Shown here: positions 33,881 to 42,209 of the stretch, piece after piece | How positions within the stretch are numbered: the first letter of the stretch is position 1 | Layout of the letters: each line of letters starts with the position of its first letter | DNA from: Candidatus Cloacimonadota bacterium | Lineage (GTDB): Bacteria; Muiribacteriota; UBA6191 | NCBI GenBank assembly: GCA_002402105.1 | Contig: NVVD01000006.1 | Coordinates: forward strand, 1 to 42,209 | Length of the DNA stretch: 42,209 nt | Reading direction: 5' to 3' | Made by a program: the position numbers and the translations under genes | Notes under the pieces: model-generated | Told to the model about the DNA's origin: nothing | Databases searched by the model: none | Seen by the model: the letters and a program-made list of their open reading frames with translations, nothing else

Positions 33881-36052
33881 TTAGAAGCTGTAACCAATAG
33901 ATACAAAACTACTTAAATGGTGTCCATTATGAAAAACACTAAATTCAACAGGGCCTGCTTTAGTTAACTTTGCTAATGTGATTCCGCCAGATTTTTGCAT
34001 ATTAGCAAAAGAGTCAACATCTGCTTTAGTATATGCAGTTCCACCAACATTATATCTAAGTAATATAAAAGTTTTTTCAAAGATTTCAAACTGTGTACCT
34101 ATCATGGCAGCTTGGATATAGTTTCCACCACTAGAAAACCGATCAAATCCATATAAGACGCTCATATCATAAAAATTTCCGTATCCACCTTGGTCAAAAA
34201 CAGCTTGTATGCTTACTTTTGACCCATTTAAATGACCACGTTTATAAGCGCTTAAAATACTCCACTTTTTATTAACTTGAAAAGCTTGGAAATAAGAAAA
34301 TGTTTTTCTAACAAAATCAGAGTCATTATTTAAGTCAGTTGGGGTCCAGCTAAGTTCAAAGTCATATTTAGCCCCCTTTTTTGGATAATAAGTAGTGTCT
34401 AAAGAATCAAAGTTAATTGCTCCGTAAAGTAAAGTTTCATGCTCTTTTTTACTTAAAAAAACGATGTTTTTATTTTCATCTAACCAATTATTAGATATTT
34501 TAAGACCAGATTTAATAGAAAAATTATTTTCTAAGATAGAGCCTAAAGTGATGTCTAATTGTAATCTTTGATAATCAAGGTCTTTAATAGGCTTTGTTTT
34601 TGCATCAAAATTAGAGTAGAGTTCTTCTTGGTATAGGGCCTGTATTCTTAAAGCTGAAAAATGTTTTTTATAGTTATTTAGATGAACTATACTTTCTGCT
34701 TTAAAGCTATTTTTGTTGCCTAGTTTTAAATCAAATAAGAGTTGAGATATATTTTGCGAAAAATGATTTACAGTAGTATTGATTAAAGCTTCTGTTCTAC
34801 CTTGGCGGTCATATCGTAAACCAAAGCTAAAACTTCCGCTGTCTTTTTCTTTTACTCTAATAATTAAGGTTTCATCTATGATTTGATAAGAGACGAGTTC
34901 AAAAAATAGTGAGCGATAAACTTTAGAGATTGCGTCTGAAACGTTTTTTTCAGATAATTCTTTTGGCAGCTTTAACCCTGCTTCTCGCAAAATAAATGAT
35001 GTTGGAACTTTATAGTTACCCTGAACTTCGACTTTTGAAATATAGGCTTTTGCATCATGATTTGCCAAACAAGCTTTATGAAATCGTAAGGGTACTCTAG
35101 CAGACTTTAATAGCTTTTTTATATCTGGAATAACTTTTCTGGCGGCATCTTCTCCCATTTTAATCCAGTCTTTGGCACGATTAAAGTTTTTAGCCGACAT
35201 ATTTTTAACGTCAGGTCTGATTAAAATATCGCAAAGAGCACGTTGTTTATCGTTATTTTTTATATTAGTGAAACTAACGGTTTGATCCATAATTGCAACA
35301 AGGTTATTTAGTTCTTTTGCTTTATATAAACTAGAACCAACATCAACCCCAATAACAATATCTGCTCCCATTTCTATGACATCTTGAACAGGAAAGTTTC
35401 TTACCATCATTCCATCAGCTAAAAGTTTACCATTATATAGTTTTGGAGTGAAAGCATTAGGTAAACCAATACTAGCTCTCATTGCTTCTGGCAAATTACC
35501 AGAAGTAATGGTAATAGCGTCTCCACTTTCAAGGTCAGTAGTTATGGCTGCAAATGGTATTCTAAATTTAGAGAAATCAACAGTTTTATGATACGGCCAA
35601 GCTCCTTTTGCTAAAACAGCTTCCATTTTTTGTCCTGCTACTAAACCACTAGGTAAATTAATATGCCCATTTCTAAAGGGTAAACTAACAACATATCTAT
35701 CTAATTTATCTTTTTGCTCCATGGAGACATCTCGCCTCTTTGGTTTATCATCTAATAAATCATCCCAACTTAACTTAAGTAGTCTAGTTTCAAGCTCTTT
35801 TGCAGTACATCCAACAGAGTAAAGCCCACCAATTACAGAGCCCATACTTGTTCCTGCAATAATATCAATAGGTATACCTTCTTCTTCAAAAACTTTTAAA
35901 ACTCCTAGGTGAGCAAAGCCTTTAGCAGCTCCACCACTTAAAGCCAACCCTACTTTTATTGGGCTTGTTTTATAAAAATTTACACTTTTTTGATGTGTAG
36001 AAGCATTTATTTGTAATGATAAAATTAAGAATAATGTGAAAGTAAATCTCAA
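33881..36052 (-). CDS. Patatin-like phospholipase fused to an Omp85-type barrel (PlpD-like)
   Basis: A 723-residue exported protein with a signal peptide (about 1-17). The patatin domain is at about 32-320: oxyanion loop SGGAAKG at 39-45, nucleophile Gly67-Thr-Ser69-Met-Gly71, catalytic Asp213-Gly214. A POTRA-like domain at about 335-405 (AYISKVEVQGNYKV) and a 16-strand-type barrel with Omp85 character follow, ending in FVSIGYSF with a terminal Phe. This architecture is the type Vd autotransporter PlpD of Pseudomonas and FplA of Fusobacterium, where the barrel anchors or exports the lipase. The start is TTG with GGGAG 6 bases upstream. The SRPBCC-like gene follows at once. Confidence 0.9.
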   Translation of the reverse strand: MRFTFTLFLILSLQINASTHQKSVNFYKTSPIKVGLALSGGAAKGFAHLGVLKVFEEEGIPIDIIAGTSMGSVIGGLYSVGCTAKELETRLLKLSWDDLLDDKPKRRDVSMEQKDKLDRYVVSLPFRNGHINLPSGLVAGQKMEAVLAKGAWPYHKTVDFSKFRIPFAAITTDLESGDAITITSGNLPEAMRASIGLPNAFTPKLYNGKLLADGMMVRNFPVQDVIEMGADIVIGVDVGSSLYKAKELNNLVAIMDQTVSFTNIKNNDKQRALCDILIRPDVKNMSAKNFNRAKDWIKMGEDAARKVIPDIKKLLKSARVPLRFHKACLANHDAKAYISKVEVQGNYKVPTSFILREAGLKLPKELSEKNVSDAISKVYRSLFFELVSYQIIDETLIIRVKEKDSGSFSFGLRYDRQGRTEALINTTVNHFSQNISQLLFDLKLGNKNSFKAESIVHLNNYKKHFSALRIQALYQEELYSNFDAKTKPIKDLDYQRLQLDITLGSILENNFSIKSGLKISNNWLDENKNIVFLSKKEHETLLYGAINFDSLDTTYYPKKGAKYDFELSWTPTDLNNDSDFVRKTFSYFQAFQVNKKWSILSAYKRGHLNGSKVSIQAVFDQGGYGNFYDMSVLYGFDRFSSGGNYIQAAMIGTQFEIFEKTFILLRYNVGGTAYTKADVDSFANMQKSGGITLAKLTKAGPVEFSVFHNGHHLSSFVSIGYSF

Positions 36053-36141
36053 TTGAGTCTCCCATATATAGGTTTGAATAAATAAAAGATCAATATACTA
36101 AAGGATAAGAGAAAACTAAAATGGCGTGCTAACTTAAGATA

Positions 36142-36696
36142 TTATTTATGACCTTTTAGTAAAAATCCAAAGAAAGAGCCACAAATTCCTCCAAAAATAT
36201 GACCAAACTGTGAGATGTTATCGGCCTTAAAAGAGTTTGTGACTTCTCCTCCTATATAAAAAATTGCCACCATTAAAAATGTTAATGGGACTTCTCCACT
36301 TTTAAAATTGGACATAGAGCTTAAAAGAATTAACATAAAAACGATTCCACTTGCTCCGTGAAGACCATTGTTAAAAAATATTATATTAATAATAGATGTA
36401 AAAATAGCTGTTACTAAGATCATTTGAAGGGTAGACCATGAACCATATTTTTCTTCAATTAAGGGGCCTAATAAAAGAATATAAGAAAAATTACCAATTA
36501 AATGAGGCCAATTGGCATGACCAGAAACATGTGAAACTAGCCTGAAATAATCTAGTGGATTATAAAAATCCATGGTTGTGCCAACAGAAAATAAAGAATC
36601 AATAAACTGACTTTGGGTAAAATGAATCGTTGCCATAACAGCAATACTTAAAAAAGTAAAAGTTAAAATAACTGGTGAGTTATAACGTAATTTCAT
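36142..36696 (-). CDS. Rhomboid-family intramembrane serine protease
   Basis: A 184-residue six-TM protein. Ser116 in GASG (114-117) and His166 in FGHIFGG form the catalytic dyad; His65 and Asn69 in HLIGNF fit the HxxxN oxyanion motif. It cleaves transmembrane proteins within the cytoplasmic membrane. GGAG precedes the ATG. It lies 9 bases downstream of the HAD gene, so they form one operon. Substrate unknown. Confidence 0.9.
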   Translation of the reverse strand: MKLRYNSPVILTFTFLSIAVMATIHFTQSQFIDSLFSVGTTMDFYNPLDYFRLVSHVSGHANWPHLIGNFSYILLLGPLIEEKYGSWSTLQMILVTAIFTSIINIIFFNNGLHGASGIVFMLILLSSMSNFKSGEVPLTFLMVAIFYIGGEVTNSFKADNISQFGHIFGGICGSFFGFLLKGHK

Positions 36697-36705
36697 AATT
36701 ATCTC

Positions 36706-37359
36706 CTAGAGGGATAAAGTTTCAAAGTTAAAATCAATTAATTGATTGAAGTTATTAATTACTTTGTTAGATTGATCTAGTTTTTGTTCGCCATTAACTC
36801 CATTTAAATAAGCTATACTATACATACCAGCAGAGTTTGCGGCGTTGATGCCATGTGTTGAGTCTTCTAAAACAATACAATCACAAGCATCTACTTTAAG
36901 AAGATCTTTTGTATAATTATAAATAGCTGGGTCTGGTTTACCTATACCATTTACGTGGTCAGCACTAACTATATGATCAAAGTATTGCTCTAATTCAAAG
37001 CGTTTAATAACAATATCTATACAAAGCATAGGAGATGAAGAAGCTAGAGCGATTTTGTGTCCTTGTTTTTTGAGATATTTAAGTAGGTCTAAAAAGCCAG
37101 GCATTAAATTGACCTCATTACTATAAATTTCGATTGCCATTGATTTGTTTATGCTTAAAAATTCTTCTAAAGGCATTTTAAAACCAAAATCTTTGACTAA
37201 GGTTGAATACATCTGAGGGACGCTCATACCTGTAATTTTACCGTAGTCTTTAATATCCCAGTTGTCGGTATGTTGACTTAATAACTCAGCTTCGTGATTT
37301 AACCACTTTTCTTCGCTATCTATGATTGTTCCGTCCATATCAAAAATAAAAGTTTTCAT
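36706..37359 (-). CDS. HAD-family sugar-phosphatase/beta-phosphoglucomutase-like enzyme
   Basis: A 217-residue cytoplasmic hydrolase with Asp7-Met-Asp9 (IFDMDGTIIDSEE) as nucleophile and acid/base, LASSSP at about 105-110 (motif II), GKPDPAIY (motif III Lys) and VLEDSTHG (motif IV acids). The helical cap at about 17-85 places it in subfamily IA with beta-phosphoglucomutase and phosphoglycolate or sugar phosphatases. The substrate cannot be assigned. It is the first gene of a pair with the rhomboid gene. The 241 bases upstream (37360-37600) are AT-rich, without a gene. Confidence 0.88.
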   Translation of the reverse strand: MKTFIFDMDGTIIDSEEKWLNHEAELLSQHTDNWDIKDYGKITGMSVPQMYSTLVKDFGFKMPLEEFLSINKSMAIEIYSNEVNLMPGFLDLLKYLKKQGHKIALASSSPMLCIDIVIKRFELEQYFDHIVSADHVNGIGKPDPAIYNYTKDLLKVDACDCIVLEDSTHGINAANSAGMYSIAYLNGVNGEQKLDQSNKVINNFNQLIDFNFETLSL

Positions 37360-37600
37360 TTTGTTTCCTTATTTAATTTTAATAAACCTTTTACTAAGTA
37401 TAGTCACGATATAAAAGTAGTATTTTATTTAATTTATTGTTTTTGAGGCTTTTAGAATAAGATAAATTGTTATTAATATAAATAGATTTTAAAGATTTTT
37501 ATCTATTTTTACAAAAACTAAGTTAATATTTTTATGAAAACAATCTTTTGAACTCCCGACATATAGATGAGTGTTAATAATTTATATATAAGTAGGAAGT

Positions 37601-37996
37601 ATGGCAAGAGGAGCAGGAGGCACATCAGGTGGCCTTACACATTTTTTTCTTGGTCTTGTAATGAGTCTAAGTGGAGCATATTTAATAACAAATAATGTAA
37701 AAGTAACGTCTAGTTATTTAACAATGAGGTATCAAATGTATGGTGGTACCAGCGTTTCAGCATTTGGTATAACGCTAATACCATTAACACTAGGTATTTT
37801 TTATTTGTTTTTTGATGGAGAATCAAAAATTGGTTGGTTATTAACATTAGCCAGTATTATTGCTATTTTTATTGGAATAGTATCAAATTTACAAATATAT
37901 TTTGCAACTACAAGCCTTTATTCTTTTGGAATTATGCTAACTCTTTTATTTGGTGGCTTGGGTTTAGTAGCAAGGTCTTTAAGATCTTTTGATTAA
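37601..37996 (+). CDS. Unknown four-TM membrane protein
   Basis: A 131-residue protein opening with a Gly-rich segment (ARGAGGTSGG) and then four hydrophobic segments (about 12-28, 50-68, 78-96, 105-123). Not recognised. The ribosome-binding site is tight (AGGA, 3 bases before the ATG). It precedes a coiled-coil gene by 31 bases and an amino-acid symporter gene further on, all on the same strand, so the three may be one operon. Confidence 0.7.
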   Translation: MARGAGGTSGGLTHFFLGLVMSLSGAYLITNNVKVTSSYLTMRYQMYGGTSVSAFGITLIPLTLGIFYLFFDGESKIGWLLTLASIIAIFIGIVSNLQIYFATTSLYSFGIMLTLLFGGLGLVARSLRSFD

Positions 37997-38027
37997 AAAA
38001 TAAATTTTACAACTAAGGAGAATATAA

Positions 38028-38453
38028 ATGAATGCATTAAGAAAAGAAAAAACAATCGAAATTAAACAGGGTATTGTTAGTAAAAAAACAATCTTAACTT
38101 TGGCTAAAGAAACAAAAAAAGATCAGATCAATAAAAGATACGATCATAATGAAATTCAGTCTCAAAAAATTAGAACTTTGACAGAGCAAGTGGGAGGATT
38201 AATGAAAACTCTCTCTGTTTATAAGCAAATTGAAATTAAATCCTATGAGCAAAATGATTTAATTTCAGATCAACAAAAACAAATTTCTAAATTAGAGTTA
38301 AAACTTATAGAGTTTTCTAAAGAAATGTACTTTCATAAGTCACAAATTGATCAAAAAGTCTTGTCTATGAACTCTCAAATTAAAGAAAATACTTATAAAA
38401 CAAGTTTTGCTGGTTTATGGGAAACCATGAAAAATATGCTTTTTGGGTATTAA
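38028..38453 (+). CDS. Unknown coiled-coil protein
   Basis: A 141-residue, Lys/Glu/Gln-rich protein, predicted helical with coiled-coil character at about 40-120 (QSQKIRTLTEQVGGL, then DQQKQISKLELKLIEF). No signal peptide. The C-terminus (FAGLWETMKNMLFGY) is aromatic and amphipathic and might touch a membrane or a partner. It has a strong AAGGAG ribosome-binding site. Its stop lies 3 bases before the symporter start, so it is co-expressed with it. Function unknown. Confidence 0.72.
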   Translation: MNALRKEKTIEIKQGIVSKKTILTLAKETKKDQINKRYDHNEIQSQKIRTLTEQVGGLMKTLSVYKQIEIKSYEQNDLISDQQKQISKLELKLIEFSKEMYFHKSQIDQKVLSMNSQIKENTYKTSFAGLWETMKNMLFGY

Positions 38454-38456
38454 ATT

Positions 38457-40076
38457 ATGAGTTATTTAGATTCAATAATTTCAACAATAGAAAATCTGCT
38501 TGGTTATCCAGAGCAATTACCTATTTTTATAGTATTATTACTTGGGACTGGTCTATTTATTACTCTTAGATTTTATTTCATTCAATTTTTTAGATTGAAG
38601 CACTCATTTCAAGTGGTAATGGGTAAATATGATGATCCAGATGATGAGGGTGATGTGAGTCACTTTCAAGCTTTAACTGTAGCTCTATCTGCAACGGTTG
38701 GGGTTGGAAACATAGCAGGTGTGGCTTTAGCCATTCATTATGGTGGTCCAGGAGCTATTTTTTGGATGTGGTTGACAGCTTTTTTTGGAATGGCATTAAA
38801 GTTTGTAGAATGTACTCTAGCTCTTAAATACCGAGTGATTGACGATCAAGGAGAAGCTAGTGGTGGGCCAATGTATTATATTGAAAAAGGTTTAGGAAAT
38901 AAATCTTTTGGAATATTTTTTGCCGTTTGTGCCGTTTTATGCTCTTTTTGTACAGGAAATATGAATCAATCAAATACGGTTGCAAGTGTATTGAGTGCTA
39001 GATTTTCTTTGTCATCTACAGGTAAATATGTAATTGGTATTATTTTATGTTTAATTGTTGGAAGTGTTATTTTAGGTGGTGTTAAAAGAATAGCTAAAGT
39101 AACTGAAAAACTAGCTCCTATAATGGCTTCGGTTTATTTTTTAGCTGCATTTGTTATTATAGTTTTAAATATGGAGCAATTACCTAGTTTAATAACTTCA
39201 ATTTTTACGCAAGCTTTTCGTCCAGAATCTGCATTTGGTGGTACAGTAGCAGGTACATTAACAATGACTATGTTAATTGGTATTAAACGTGGTTTATTTT
39301 CAAATGAGGCAGGACAAGGTTCGGCTCCTATTGCACATGCTTCTGCAAAAACTAATGAACCTGTTAGAGAAGGAATCGTCGCTATGATGGGACCTTTTAT
39401 AGATACTTTAGTTATTTGCTCTTTGACTGCATTTGTTTTATTAATTACAAATACTTGGAACCAAAAATATGAAGTAAATCTGTCATTAGATGAGATTCAA
39501 ATTGTTCAATCCATTGATAAATTTGCTAATACTATTGCGTATACGGGTCAATTTGAAGTTAATAATGGTCATGCTGTGGGTGTTAAATTTGTTTCTAATC
39601 ATGCTTTAATTGATGAAGTTTTAATATATAAAGACTCTAAAGAGTTTTCAGGTAGCATTATAATTGATAAAAATGCTAAAATTAATTTAAAGGGTCTAAC
39701 TATAAAGGGTAATTCGCTTTTATCTGGTGCTCCATTAACTTCTAAGGCGTTTCAAATTGGTTTATCAAGTATATTTGCTCATGGGGACTTAATTGTTGAT
39801 TTGTGTGTGATATTATTTGCTATATCTACGATTATTTCGTGGTGTTATTATGGAGATAGGTCTTTTGTTTATTTATTTGGGACAAAACAATTAATTTTAT
39901 ATAGATTGGTATATTTATTTTTTGTTTTTTTAGGAGCAATTTTACCTCTTTATGTAGTATGGAGAATTGGAGATGTAGCCCTTAGTTTAATGGCTTTGCC
40001 TAATTTAATAGCTATTTTATTTTTACATAAAGAAGTATTAAATGATAGTAAGGAGTATTTTAAAAAGTACTCGTAA
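38457..40076 (+). CDS. AGCS-family sodium:alanine symporter with an extra soluble insert
   Basis: A 539-residue inner-membrane transporter coupling Na+ to uptake of alanine or a similar small amino acid. Family signatures include TVGVGNIAGVALAIHYGGPG at about 80-99, FWMWLTAFFGMALKF, and GLFSNEAGQGSAPIAHASA at about 280-298. AGCS members are usually 440-490 residues; here an insert of about 90 residues (about 333-425) between two membrane segments is hydrophilic and strand-rich and repeats neither the family nor itself. The start is ATG 3 bases after the coiled-coil gene, and a strong terminator follows. The insert could bind a partner or sense substrate (inference). Confidence 0.9.
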   Translation: MSYLDSIISTIENLLGYPEQLPIFIVLLLGTGLFITLRFYFIQFFRLKHSFQVVMGKYDDPDDEGDVSHFQALTVALSATVGVGNIAGVALAIHYGGPGAIFWMWLTAFFGMALKFVECTLALKYRVIDDQGEASGGPMYYIEKGLGNKSFGIFFAVCAVLCSFCTGNMNQSNTVASVLSARFSLSSTGKYVIGIILCLIVGSVILGGVKRIAKVTEKLAPIMASVYFLAAFVIIVLNMEQLPSLITSIFTQAFRPESAFGGTVAGTLTMTMLIGIKRGLFSNEAGQGSAPIAHASAKTNEPVREGIVAMMGPFIDTLVICSLTAFVLLITNTWNQKYEVNLSLDEIQIVQSIDKFANTIAYTGQFEVNNGHAVGVKFVSNHALIDEVLIYKDSKEFSGSIIIDKNAKINLKGLTIKGNSLLSGAPLTSKAFQIGLSSIFAHGDLIVDLCVILFAISTIISWCYYGDRSFVYLFGTKQLILYRLVYLFFVFLGAILPLYVVWRIGDVALSLMALPNLIAILFLHKEVLNDSKEYFKKYS

Positions 40077-40091
40077 AATTTAGATTTAACT

Positions 40092-40132
40092 AAAAAAGCC
40101 CCAATTTACATCAAGTAAATTGGGGCTTTTTA
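40092..40132. terminator. Strong bidirectional terminator
   Basis: AAAAGCCCCAATTTAC (40094-40109) and GTAAATTGGGGCTTTT (40115-40130) are exact 16-base arms around a 5-base loop, with A and T runs outside. It separates the convergent symporter and CHAP/HExxH genes. Confidence 0.93.
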
Positions 40133-40139
40133 AATTAAT

Positions 40140-42209
40140 TTAGAATCTAAGAATATTACCAGAGTCTATGTTATTAGAGTCATTATTTATAGGGCTTTCA
40201 TCATGTTCGTCATCATGATCATGAAAGTCTCTTTCGCTAGCAGCTAAACCATTGGTTGATTCGTTATTAGTTGCCGTAGAGCTACCACTAGAATAATGAA
40301 CTCCTGCCAATAGGCCATCTACACTTGGGTCTTTTCTTCTTAGATCAAAACCAGATGCGACTAGTAATGAGTCATCAAATAGTTGAAAAGGATTAAAATG
40401 AACTGGTTGATTAGATGCATCTACATCAGTAGAGGCCTTACTTAAAAGAAGTTCTCTAAGGTTTGTACCAGAAGTTTCTTTTGCATAATATTCATTTATT
40501 TCCTCTAAAGTTATACCTAGTTTTTCAGACATTTCTTGAGGAGTTAATTTAAATGCAGATAATGCATCAACAATTAACATCAAAGCTGTCTTATGTTGAG
40601 TTGCAGTCTCTGCGTCAAAATCAGCTTCAATTACATCAATAATCTCTTGTAAAACAGATAATGAGTCTGGAGAGTTTGAACCTCTAATAGTGGTTGAATC
40701 AGGATTAAGATTTTGAATAGCTTTATGAACTATATCAAAGCCACCATCAGATCGCAAAGCAAATTCAAGAAGTATTGATGCAAAAATATTTTCAATCATA
40801 AAGTATTCATCAGCACTCATTGAATCACTATCATACTCAATAAAGTCTCCATTAGGGCAAGATAAACTAGCCCCTTTTCCGTTATAAGATGGATTTTCTG
40901 GAGTTGAATTTGCATCTTCTCTTCTAAAACCACAAGCTGACATAAAATATTGTTGTCCTCCAAATGCTTCGGGGAAAAAATAAGCTTCGTAAAAGTCTGG
41001 TATACCTTCAATATAAGCAACTTCTGTTGATAGTATTTCTGTACCATAGTGTGCTTCGTCTGGTCCATAAAGACTAATACCAGTAGCAAGAGAATGTAAG
41101 TTATCTTCAGAATGGGTTAGTTCGTGGATTAAGGTAGATAAAATTCCATTTAAAAAATCTTCAGCTTTATAATGATCTCTTTGAGATTCAAAATAATTTT
41201 GTCCTAAAATTAACTCATTTTCATTTGGATCATAAAAAGCATGAATTCCAGCTCCATCGTTTTGAGTTCTGTCATCTGCCAAAACAATAGTTGGAGGTGT
41301 ATTTGAAGGAGCTAACTGAAAAACTTTTTCAATGATACTTTTAAATTTTGCATTGTTTTTCATTCCTTCATATAATAGCTTTAAATTAGGGTTACTTGTT
41401 GCAGTAGCAGTTAAAAATTCTTCTTCTGTTATATCAGTACCAATGATACTACTTTGAGGTGTTGAACCTGAGTAGTCTCTAAAATCAAAAGATGCTATTG
41501 AAGCTCCAAGAGGCAAAATTGTAGGAGGTGTAGAGTTACCAGATCCTGAATCATTTGAATCATCACTTCCAGAATCGTTAGAACCCTCTCCACCTGTAGA
41601 TGCTCCATTTCCTGAGTCACCTGAATTATTATTTGAGCCATTTGCTTGAGAAGAAGATAAATCAACAAAGGTTCTACCGTAAACAAAACCCCTTACAGGA
41701 TAATTTGTTGCGCCAAATGCACCGTTATTTCCAAATTCGTGTAGGGCTGTCATAGCGATAGGGTCAAAAGAATATTTTACACTACAACGAGCAACTTCTT
41801 TTCCTTCCCAATTAGATTCATTGACTAAAAGGCTCCATTTTCCATTCTCTTCTTGTATAGCACTTATTACAACTCCTATATGTCCATATTGGTTTTTACT
41901 TGTTGCATCAAGAACTATAGCAGAACCAATATCAGGTACAGTACCTCGACCAAAACCAAGATCCCATTCATCATAAGCATGAAAAGCACCTAAGTTTCCA
42001 CTAAGGCCGGGCATTAAAGTACGGCTTCCACCAAATTGAGCTCGAACATAAATGACACATTGACCACCTTGAGTACCAGCATTACAAGTAAAATTAAAGT
42101 CTTCGATACTAGTATCAACGGTTGTTCCACCATCACCAGTATCAACGGTTGTTCCACCATCACCAGTATCAACGGTTGTTCCACCATCACCAGTATCAAC
42201 GGTTGTTCC
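40140..42209 (-). CDS. CHAP amidase-like domain joined to an HExxH metallopeptidase-like domain (partial)
   Basis: The frame stays open to the right edge, so the N-terminus is missing; 689 residues are visible. An ATG at 42014 opens only part of it. Upstream in frame are repeats of GDGGTTVDT, then a CHAP domain: Cys in GGQCVIYVRAQ (codon 42057-42059), His in YGHIGVV (41880-41882) and the Asn/Glu segment VNESNW, the usual catalytic set of CHAP cysteine amidases that cut peptidoglycan peptides. A Ser/Gly/Asn linker follows (around 41540-41660). The second half has LIHELTHSED (41112-41126 codes HELTH) and a later Glu-rich STEVAYIEG, as in zinc metallopeptidases. Two GC-poor, Asp-rich C-terminal stretches may bind metal. 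Likely secreted, though no signal is visible. Confidence 0.75.
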   Translation of the reverse strand, partial: GTTVDTGDGGTTVDTGDGGTTVDTGDGGTTVDTSIEDFNFTCNAGTQGGQCVIYVRAQFGGSRTLMPGLSGNLGAFHAYDEWDLGFGRGTVPDIGSAIVLDATSKNQYGHIGVVISAIQEENGKWSLLVNESNWEGKEVARCSVKYSFDPIAMTALHEFGNNGAFGATNYPVRGFVYGRTFVDLSSSQANGSNNNSGDSGNGASTGGEGSNDSGSDDSNDSGSGNSTPPTILPLGASIASFDFRDYSGSTPQSSIIGTDITEEEFLTATATSNPNLKLLYEGMKNNAKFKSIIEKVFQLAPSNTPPTIVLADDRTQNDGAGIHAFYDPNENELILGQNYFESQRDHYKAEDFLNGILSTLIHELTHSEDNLHSLATGISLYGPDEAHYGTEILSTEVAYIEGIPDFYEAYFFPEAFGGQQYFMSACGFRREDANSTPENPSYNGKGASLSCPNGDFIEYDSDSMSADEYFMIENIFASILLEFALRSDGGFDIVHKAIQNLNPDSTTIRGSNSPDSLSVLQEIIDVIEADFDAETATQHKTALMLIVDALSAFKLTPQEMSEKLGITLEEINEYYAKETSGTNLRELLLSKASTDVDASNQPVHFNPFQLFDDSLLVASGFDLRRKDPSVDGLLAGVHYSSGSSTATNNESTNGLAASERDFHDHDDEHDESPINNDSNNIDSGNILRF
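42111..42209. repeat. 27-bp tandem repeat at the window edge
   Basis: Read on the minus strand, the unit GGAACAACCGTTGATACTGGTGATGGT (given here on the minus strand as GGAACAACC, GTTGATACT, GGTGATGGT) occurs three times without a mismatch, with a fourth, 18-base partial copy at 42111-42128. It continues beyond the window. It encodes GTTVDTGDG in frame with the CHAP protein. Confidence 0.92.

Noticed and set aside
42014-42199. Minus-strand frame of repeated MVEQPLILV units
   Set aside because: It is the out-of-frame reading of the 27-bp repeat; the in-frame reading continues the CHAP protein and carries its catalytic Cys.
1-42209. tRNA, rRNA, insertion sequences, prophage, toxin-antitoxin or defence systems
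   Set aside because: I scanned both strands by eye for T-loop motifs, transposase or integrase signatures, terminal repeats and defence domains and saw none that I could support.

Overview
The window comes from a low-GC (roughly 30% by eye), gene-dense bacterial chromosome. Two genes point to a diderm that makes lipid A: an lpxK-type kinase, and a porin whose N-terminus carries an S-layer homology (SLH) domain and a coiled coil ahead of a beta-barrel. SLH-tethered porins are known from Cyanobacteria and their non-photosynthetic relatives, Negativicutes, Deinococcus-Thermus and a few other lineages. Together with ATP-type PEP carboxykinase, futalosine-pathway menaquinone genes and a plant-type phosphofructokinase, this suggests a deep-branching Terrabacteria-like diderm (for example the Margulisbacteria/Melainabacteria neighbourhood). 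A Bdellovibrionota-like origin cannot be excluded. The taxonomic guess is inference. I saw no rRNA, tRNA, CRISPR array, transposase, integrase or phage gene.

Layout. 1-2.6 kb: the tail of an unknown gene, then a minus-strand pair of a PilT-like ATPase and a cyclic-nucleotide/GAF sensor. 2.7-4.4 kb: the SLH porin with its own promoter and terminator. 4.4-9.4 kb: an unknown anchored protein, an exported transglutaminase-like protein divergent from an exported DUF2252 protein, a methyltransferase and phosphofructokinase. 9.4-14.8 kb: pckA (divergent from the phosphofructokinase), gltX, lpxK and an unknown exported protein. 14.9-15.7 kb: three tightly packed small genes, beginning with a CxxC thioredoxin-like protein. 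15.8-19.3 kb: a eukaryote-like 2-Cys peroxiredoxin, divergent from a kamA-mqnB-mqnD operon. 19.3-24.2 kb: a two-domain SUMF1-fold protein coupled to a K+ channel, an RlmI-like rRNA methyltransferase, and a MauE-thioredoxin membrane protein. 24.4-28.7 kb: an exported alpha/beta hydrolase, a beta-lactamase-fold hydrolase with a small Cys-rich partner, and an S41 peptidase without a signal peptide. 28.8-33.3 kb: a TetR repressor coupled to a giant MFS-acyltransferase-ACP-acyl-ligase fusion. 33.4-37.4 kb: an SRPBCC-like protein, a patatin-Omp85 fusion, a rhomboid protease and a HAD phosphatase. 37.6-40.1 kb: two unknown small genes and an alanine/sodium symporter. 40.1-42.2 kb: a partial protein joining a CHAP amidase domain to an HExxH metallopeptidase-like domain, preceded by a 27-bp tandem repeat at the window edge.

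Themes. Envelope and lipid work dominates: lipid A, SLH porin, phospholipid reacylation, patatin with its own barrel, rhomboid and CHAP hydrolase. A second theme is redox: peroxiredoxin, small thioredoxin-like protein, MauE-Trx and menaquinone synthesis. The strongest regulatory signals are three perfect inverted repeats placed in promoters or leaders: upstream of tetR, in the peroxiredoxin leader and at the predicted kamA start site. The best candidates for something undescribed are the CHAP/HExxH protein, the four-part acyl-transfer fusion with its TetR operator, and the three-gene small redox cassette.
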